Part shown: in pieces, positions 9,257 through 12,924 of the stretch
How positions within the stretch are numbered: the stretch's first letter is position 1
How the letters are laid out: each line of letters starts with the position of its first letter
Assembly: GCA_023419875.1 (NCBI GenBank)
Contig: JAEZXM010000153.1
Location: forward strand, 1-12,924
Length of the DNA: 12,924 bases
Direction: 5' to 3'
Source of the DNA: Pseudomonadota bacterium
Lineage (GTDB): Bacteria > Myxococcota > Myxococcia > Myxococcales > Anaeromyxobacteraceae
Program-made: the position numbers and the translations under genes
The notes under the pieces: model-generated
What the model was told of the DNA's origin: nothing
What the model saw: only the letters and a program-made list of their open reading frames with translations
Database searches by the model: none

Positions 9257-9999
9257 GCGGTCCCTCGGCGGCGTTGATCGTGGTCGGGAACGAGGTTCTC
9301 TCGGCCAAGGTGCGCGACGAGAACGGGCCGTGGGCCGCGGCGCGGCTTCGCGAGCTCGGCGTCCGGCTCCTCGCCATCCACGTGGTGCCGGACCGCGAAG
9401 AGGAGATCGCCGCCGCCGTGAACGCCGAGCGCGTTCGGGCCGGGTGGGTGTTCACCTCGGGCGGCGTCGGCCCCACGCACGACGACGTCACCATGGCCGC
9501 GGTCGCCGCCGCCCTCGGACGGCGGCTCGTGCGCCTGCCCGCGCTGGAGGCGGCCCTCCGGGAGATCCACCGTCGCCACCACGGCGGCGAACCGCCCGAG
9601 GTGGCGCTCCGGATGGCCGACGTGCCCGAAGGAACGCGCCTCCTCGGAGATCCCGGGTATCCGACCCCGGCCGTCGAGAACGTGGTGATCCTCCCGGGGC
9701 CGCCCCGCTTCTTCCGGCACCAGTTCGAGCAGGTCGCGCCGCTCCTCCGCGGGCCGCCGTTCCGGCTCGCGATGGTCTACCTGTCCGTCGGCGAGGAGCG
9801 GTTCGCGGAGCGGCTCGCGCAGCTGGCGCGCGCGTTCCCAGCGGTGGAGATCGGCAGCTACCCGCGCTTCGACGAAGGCGCTGACCACCGGGTGCGCGTG
9901 ACCGTGGAGGCGCGCGACGGGGAGGCGGTACGGGCCGCGCTGGCGGCGCTGCGCGCGGCCCTCCCGCCGGAGTGGATCGTCCGGGTGGACGAGCCGTAG
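9253..9999 (+). CDS. CinA/MoaB-type molybdopterin-binding-fold protein (stand-alone COG1058-like domain)
   Basis: The 248-residue product matches the N-terminal domain of CinA (competence/damage-inducible protein A), which has the MogA/MoaB fold. Marks are VGNEVLSAKVRDENG (11-25), TSGGVGPTHDDVT (68-80), a YPTPAVENVVILPGPP block (136-151) and a following alpha/beta region. In CinA proteins this domain has been linked to ADP-ribose or nucleotide pyrophosphatase activity. The second CinA domain, the NMN deamidase, is absent, so this should not be called a full CinA. The start is GTG 9253, which overlaps the tmk stop (GTGA), and GGAGGAG at 9241-9247 gives a good ribosome site. It is the last gene of the + strand run; 7 bases separate it from the stop of the opposing gene. 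Confidence 0.88.
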   Translation: MSGPSAALIVVGNEVLSAKVRDENGPWAAARLRELGVRLLAIHVVPDREEEIAAAVNAERVRAGWVFTSGGVGPTHDDVTMAAVAAALGRRLVRLPALEAALREIHRRHHGGEPPEVALRMADVPEGTRLLGDPGYPTPAVENVVILPGPPRFFRHQFEQVAPLLRGPPFRLAMVYLSVGEERFAERLAQLARAFPAVEIGSYPRFDEGADHRVRVTVEARDGEAVRAALAALRAALPPEWIVRVDEP

Positions 10000-10006
10000 T
10001 CCTCCT

Positions 10007-12028
10007 TCACCGCCCCCAGAACACCAGGGTGCGGCTGTTCCCCATGTCGGTCACGAAGAGCGCGTCCTCCGTCGCCGTCACGCCCGCGGGCCAGAAGAGC
10101 GTCCGCCCGCTCGGCACGAGATCGGTCATCCCGTCCTGGTCGTCGTCCTTCGGGGTGCCGCGATCGAAAGTGGACTGCCCCAGCACGACGTCGGGCAACG
10201 CGCCGGTGGACGTCGGGAGCCGGTTCCATACGAGGACGCGATTGTTCCACCGGTCGGCCAGGAAGAGCTGGTTGCCGTTGGAGGCCAGGAAGAACGGGAG
10301 CTGAAGCCCTTCGCGGGTGGTGCCGGGCTCGGCGGTGTCGAAGGAGCCCTGGCCGAGCACGAAGTCGGCGGACGCGTTCGAGGTCTCGGGGAAGGAGTTC
10401 CAGCCGAGGATGCGGTTGTTTCGAGAGTCCGCGACGTAGACTCGGACTCCGTCGCTCCACACGTCCGTCGGCACGGAGAGTGAGCGGCTCGACACCCCAC
10501 CCGCGTTGCGCTCGCACGAGGTGAAGGACTCCTGGCCCAAGACCAGGTCGGCCGCCACTCCGGAGACGGCGGGGATCTCGTTCCAGACGAGGACCCGGTT
10601 GTGTCCGGCGTCCGCGACGATGAGCTTCGTGCCCACCACGACGAAGGACGAAACGTTGAGCAGCGCGTCGGCGGTGCACGCACCGGATCCGGCGAGATCG
10701 GGCGCGGACGCGCCGATCGCAACCGAGGCCGAGGCGGCGAATCCGCCGGGAACGGAGTCGTATACCAGGATCCGCAGATTGCCCGTGTCGGCAACGAACA
10801 GCTTGCCCCCGGCGATCCGAACCGTCTCGGGGCCGGTGAGCCCCAGCGCGCTGCTCGAGGGCGTGTGGGTCGTGAGCTCGGGCTGGCCGAGGGCGAACGC
10901 GGCGGGCGCACCGTCCTCGCCCGGGATCCCGGCGAAGGCGAGCACGCGGTTGCGGGAGAAGTCCGAGACGAAGAGGGTGGTGCCGTCCCAGGCGACGGAG
11001 CCGAACGGATAGCAGAGATCGCTCGCCGAGACCGGGAGCGTGGGGTCGTCGCAGGGATCGGGGGCGGGGGCGCTGACGCCGGGCCGGCCGAGGACGCGCT
11101 CGGCCACCTGGAAGGTGTCGAGCTCGAGGTACGGGTAGCTCACCTGGATCGAGGCGGAGGCGGATCCCTCCGGTGTCGAGACGGACGCGAGGAGGGTGTT
11201 GGCGCGGTCGTCGAGCTGCACCTCCGCGGAGAAGGTCTCGCCAGCGACGGTCGCGGTGACGGGCGCCCCGTCGTTCACGGCGACGACCACGGAGGGGCTG
11301 GTCACGTTCGCCACCCTGCCGCGCAGCGTCACCACGCGGCTCCCGAGCACGGTCTCCCCATCGAATGGCCAGTCGATGACGATCGCGGGAGACGGCAGGG
11401 GAGCGTAGGTCACGCGGACCGTGGAGGAGACGGTCTCGGCCCCAGCGGTGGCCGCCGCGACGATGACGTTCTCGCCGTCCGCGAGCTCGACCGCGACGTC
11501 GAAGCCACCGTCCGTGACCGGAGCGGACACGGGCGCGCCGCCGTTCACGGCGATCGCGACGACCGCGCCGGCGCGGCCGAGGACGGTTCCGCGCACCGAC
11601 TGCGAGCGGCTACCGGTCAGGGCCGCTCCGGCGGCGGGGGCCGTCACCGCGATCTGGAAGGGCTCCTCGGTGACGGCTCCATAGAACACGTGGACCGACG
11701 CACGGGCGGCGAGCGGGCCGATGCGGATCGTTGCCTTGATGACGTTGTCTCCGTCGGCGAGCGTGACCTGCGCGCGGAAACTCCCGCGGTAGACGGGCCG
11801 GTACTCGGCGGGCCCTCCGTTCACGCTCACGGCGACGTAGGTGCGCCACCCCGGTATCCCCGTCGCCGTGCCCGTCACCGTGATCGTTCGGTCGCCGGTG
11901 ATCTGCTGCCCTTCGGCGGGGGCGGTGATGGCGACCCTGAGGAGGTAGTAGTGGCAGGCCGACGCGAGTCCGGCCGCGAAGAGGAGGACGGCGATGAGGG
12001 AGAGGAGCACGAGGCGGGCGCGCTTCAT
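10007..12028 (-). CDS. Exported protein with three Ig-like domains and a six-bladed NHL propeller
   Basis: The 673-residue product begins with a signal peptide (MKRAR, then a hydrophobic core to about residue 24). The sequence around C25 (LASAC) is a poor but possible lipobox, so it may be a lipoprotein. Three Ig-like domains follow at about 31-117, 126-208 and 215-299, each with ITAPA/IDWPF...TG/LG starts and an A/NxGxP...ADGxNxI pattern. Then come six NHL blades with the core xFVADxxNxRVLVWN at 352, 410, 469, 530, 588 and 657, each paired with a VLGQ-type strand (310, 378, 436, 495, 556, 614). D628-x-D630-x-D632-G-x-x-D636 looks like a calcium loop. A GGAGG (minus strand, 12037-12041) 8 bases before the ATG supports the start. 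NHL propellers usually bind proteins, sugars or RNA; the ligand here is unknown. Confidence 0.9.
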   Translation of the reverse strand: MKRARLVLLSLIAVLLFAAGLASACHYYLLRVAITAPAEGQQITGDRTITVTGTATGIPGWRTYVAVSVNGGPAEYRPVYRGSFRAQVTLADGDNVIKATIRIGPLAARASVHVFYGAVTEEPFQIAVTAPAAGAALTGSRSQSVRGTVLGRAGAVVAIAVNGGAPVSAPVTDGGFDVAVELADGENVIVAAATAGAETVSSTVRVTYAPLPSPAIVIDWPFDGETVLGSRVVTLRGRVANVTSPSVVVAVNDGAPVTATVAGETFSAEVQLDDRANTLLASVSTPEGSASASIQVSYPYLELDTFQVAERVLGRPGVSAPAPDPCDDPTLPVSASDLCYPFGSVAWDGTTLFVSDFSRNRVLAFAGIPGEDGAPAAFALGQPELTTHTPSSSALGLTGPETVRIAGGKLFVADTGNLRILVYDSVPGGFAASASVAIGASAPDLAGSGACTADALLNVSSFVVVGTKLIVADAGHNRVLVWNEIPAVSGVAADLVLGQESFTSCERNAGGVSSRSLSVPTDVWSDGVRVYVADSRNNRILGWNSFPETSNASADFVLGQGSFDTAEPGTTREGLQLPFFLASNGNQLFLADRWNNRVLVWNRLPTSTGALPDVVLGQSTFDRGTPKDDDQDGMTDLVPSGRTLFWPAGVTATEDALFVTDMGNSRTLVFWGR

Positions 12029-12036
12029 CGGGATGA

Positions 12037-12041
12037 CCTCC
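12037..12041 (-). promoter_or_regulatory. Ribosome binding site of the NHL/Ig-like gene
   Basis: GGAGG on the minus strand, 8 bases before ATG 12028. It fixes the translation start at the beginning of a clear signal peptide. Confidence 0.75.
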
Positions 12042-12073
12042 GGGGGTGTTCACCGCGAACGGTAGGATCGTTT

Positions 12074-12084
12074 CGTGTGACACG
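12074..12084. other. Short palindrome upstream of the NHL/Ig-like gene
   Basis: CGTGT-G-ACACG is a perfect palindrome with a single central base. It lies 46-56 bases upstream of the minus-strand start, where an operator could sit. No promoter hexamers could be named with confidence on this strand, and an 11-base palindrome can occur by chance. Confidence 0.25.
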
Positions 12085-12147
12085 TCCACGAGGTACAGCA
12101 ACCGACAGTGAATGGATCTGTAGGTGCCGCGCCGCGCCTTCTGCGTT

Positions 12148-12179
12148 CCGGCACACCCGGAGCGAGCGGGTGTCGCCGG
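12148..12179 (+). other. Hairpin 1 in the divergent intergenic region
   Basis: CCGGCACACCCG (12148-12159) pairs with CGGGTGT-C-GCCGG (12167-12179): 12 pairs with one bulged C at 12174 and a 7-base loop GAGCGAG. No T-run follows on either strand. It lies about 140 bases before the TPR gene and about 120 bases upstream of the NHL gene. Confidence 0.5.
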
Positions 12180-12186
12180 CCTCGCG

Positions 12187-12229
12187 GTCGGCACCCGGAG
12201 TGGGGGAGATCCCGAGGACGGGTGGCGAC
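12187..12229 (+). other. Hairpin 2 in the divergent intergenic region
   Basis: GTCGGCACCCG (12187-12197) pairs with CGGGTGGCGAC (12219-12229) with one internal mismatch and a 21-base loop. Both arms resemble those of the hairpin just upstream (GGCA...CCCGGAG on the left, CGGGTG on the right), so the two may be related by duplication. Confidence 0.4.
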
Positions 12230-12300
12230 GCTCCCGACACGGCGGTAACTCCAGGCCTTGTCCGGAATCAACACCAGGAGGGCGGACGAGAGCCCCCTCC

Positions 12301-12306
12301 AGGAGG
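12301..12306 (+). promoter_or_regulatory. Ribosome binding site of the TPR gene
   Basis: AGGAGG lies 10 bases before ATG 12317. It selects this start inside a frame open for more than 1.7 kb upstream, most of which is antisense to the NHL gene. Confidence 0.8.
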
Positions 12307-12316
12307 AAACGTTCGA

Positions 12317-12814
12317 ATGTCCCTTCAGCGATTCATGGTTCTGACGCTCGCGGCCGCGCTCGCGGGTCCTGCGTGGGCCGCGGGAGGCGGCGGTGGGGGC
12401 GGCAGCGGCTCGGCACCGGCCGGCCAGAAGTCCTCGGAGGTCGTGAAGGCGGAGAAGCTGATCAAGGAGAAGAAGTGGGACGAGGCCATCCAGGTCCTCA
12501 CCAAGGCCGCGGAGCGCGACGGATCCAACGCCGACATCCACAACTGGCTGGGTTACTCGGAGCGCAAGCGGGGGAACACCGACGCCGCCTTCACGCACTA
12601 CGCCCGGGCGCTCAAGCTCGACCCGGAGCACAGGGGCGCGCACGAGTACGTGGGCGAGGCCTACCTCCAGGTCGGCAACGTGGAGAAGGCGAAGGAGCAC
12701 CTCGCGACCCTCGGCAAGCTCTGCCGCTCCCGCTGCGAGGAATACAAGGACCTCAAGGAAGAGATCGAGGAGTTCGAGGCGAAGCAGGCGAGCGCGGGGA
12801 AAGGTGCTGAGTAA
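12317..12814 (+). CDS. Secreted TPR-repeat protein
   Basis: The 165-residue product has a signal peptide (MSLQRFMVLTLAAALAGPAWA-A, cleavage near residue 21-22), then a seven-glycine run (23-29) and a Ser/Gly/Ala linker. About three tetratricopeptide repeats follow: residues 41-73 (KAEKLIKEKKWDEAIQVLTKA), 74-107 (NWLGYSERKRGNTDAAFTHY) and 108-141 (YVGEAYLQVGNVEKAKEHL). C136 and C140 (CRSRC) are the only cysteines and could form a disulfide in the periplasm. The C-terminus is a charged helix (EEYKDLKEEIEEFEAKQ). It is likely a periplasmic protein-interaction module; no enzyme domain is visible. It is transcribed away from the NHL gene and has a strong AGGAGG site. I do not know its partner or pathway. 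Confidence 0.88.
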   Translation: MSLQRFMVLTLAAALAGPAWAAGGGGGGGSGSAPAGQKSSEVVKAEKLIKEKKWDEAIQVLTKAAERDGSNADIHNWLGYSERKRGNTDAAFTHYARALKLDPEHRGAHEYVGEAYLQVGNVEKAKEHLATLGKLCRSRCEEYKDLKEEIEEFEAKQASAGKGAE

Positions 12815-12833
12815 GCGGAGCCCCTGCTCCCGC
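12815..12833 (+). terminator. Weak hairpin after the TPR gene
   Basis: GCGGAGC (12815-12821), loop CCCT and GCTCC-C-GC (12826-12833) make a 7-bp stem with one bulge directly after the TPR stop. There is no T-run on either strand, so a role as a terminator between the two converging genes is only possible. Confidence 0.3.
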
Positions 12834-12838
12834 ACTCC

Positions 12839-12924
12839 CTAGGCGATCGCCACCCGCAGCTTCTGCCGCAGCGTGAGGTGCGCTTCGCTCGCGGCGAACG
12901 AGAGGAGCGCGAGCGCCTCTGGCC
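12839..12924 (-). CDS. 3' end of a gene on the minus strand, product unknown
   Basis: Reading leftwards from the window edge, a frame stays open for 27 codons and ends in TAG at 12841-12839, giving PEALALLSFAASEAHLTLRQ and then KLRVAIA. Almost every codon ends in G or C (25 of 27), as in the other genes here, and the sequence looks like a C-terminal helix. It is too short for me to name a family. It would converge with the TPR gene, leaving a 24-base gap. Confidence 0.5.
   Translation of the reverse strand, partial: PEALALLSFAASEAHLTLRQKLRVAIA

Noticed and set aside
10601..12316. A long open frame on the + strand running into the TPR gene
   Set aside because: It lies antisense to the NHL/Ig-like gene. 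Its translation is low-complexity, rich in Arg, Gly and Asp, as expected from the opposite strand of GC-rich coding DNA. Only the part from ATG 12317, with an AGGAGG site and a signal peptide, is real.

Overview
This window is very GC-rich, with G or C at almost every third codon position. It has tightly packed housekeeping genes, several GTG starts and stop/start overlaps of the GTGA type. The protein types and style (N-terminally extended RecG, GreA close to myxobacterial forms, secreted NHL-propeller and TPR proteins) suggest a Myxococcota genome, perhaps Anaeromyxobacter-like. That assignment is an inference from the sequence alone. I saw no tRNA, rRNA, CRISPR array, insertion sequence or phage gene, and no base-composition break suggesting recent transfer.

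Layout. Positions 1-2327 hold the 3' three quarters of carB (large subunit of carbamoyl-phosphate synthetase). A strong intrinsic terminator follows, lying between carB and greA. From greA to about position 10000 all genes are on the + strand with little or no space between them: greA (transcript cleavage factor), recG (branch-migration helicase), pcm (isoaspartyl repair methyltransferase), a small protein with three zinc ribbons, thrC (threonine synthase), a small two-helix membrane protein, tmk (dTMP kinase) and a stand-alone CinA/MoaB-type domain protein. The last four are coupled by overlapping or nearly overlapping stops and starts. A long gene on the - strand converges on this cluster with only 7 bases between stop codons. 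It encodes an exported, possibly lipid-anchored protein with three Ig-like domains and a six-bladed NHL propeller. A 288-base divergent intergenic region with two hairpins separates it from a + strand gene for a secreted TPR protein. The last bases look like the 3' end of another - strand gene.

Functionally, the + strand cluster mixes pyrimidine and dTTP supply (carB, tmk), replication and transcription upkeep (recG, greA), protein repair (pcm) and amino-acid synthesis (thrC). It is a housekeeping neighbourhood and not one pathway. The divergent NHL and TPR genes both encode envelope proteins of unknown role.

I did not find a convincing new multi-gene system. The best leads are a dTMP kinase whose P-loop lacks the usual lysine, a promoter-plus-terminator arrangement in the greA leader that resembles known greA leader attenuation, an unassigned triple zinc-ribbon protein, and the hairpins in the divergent region.
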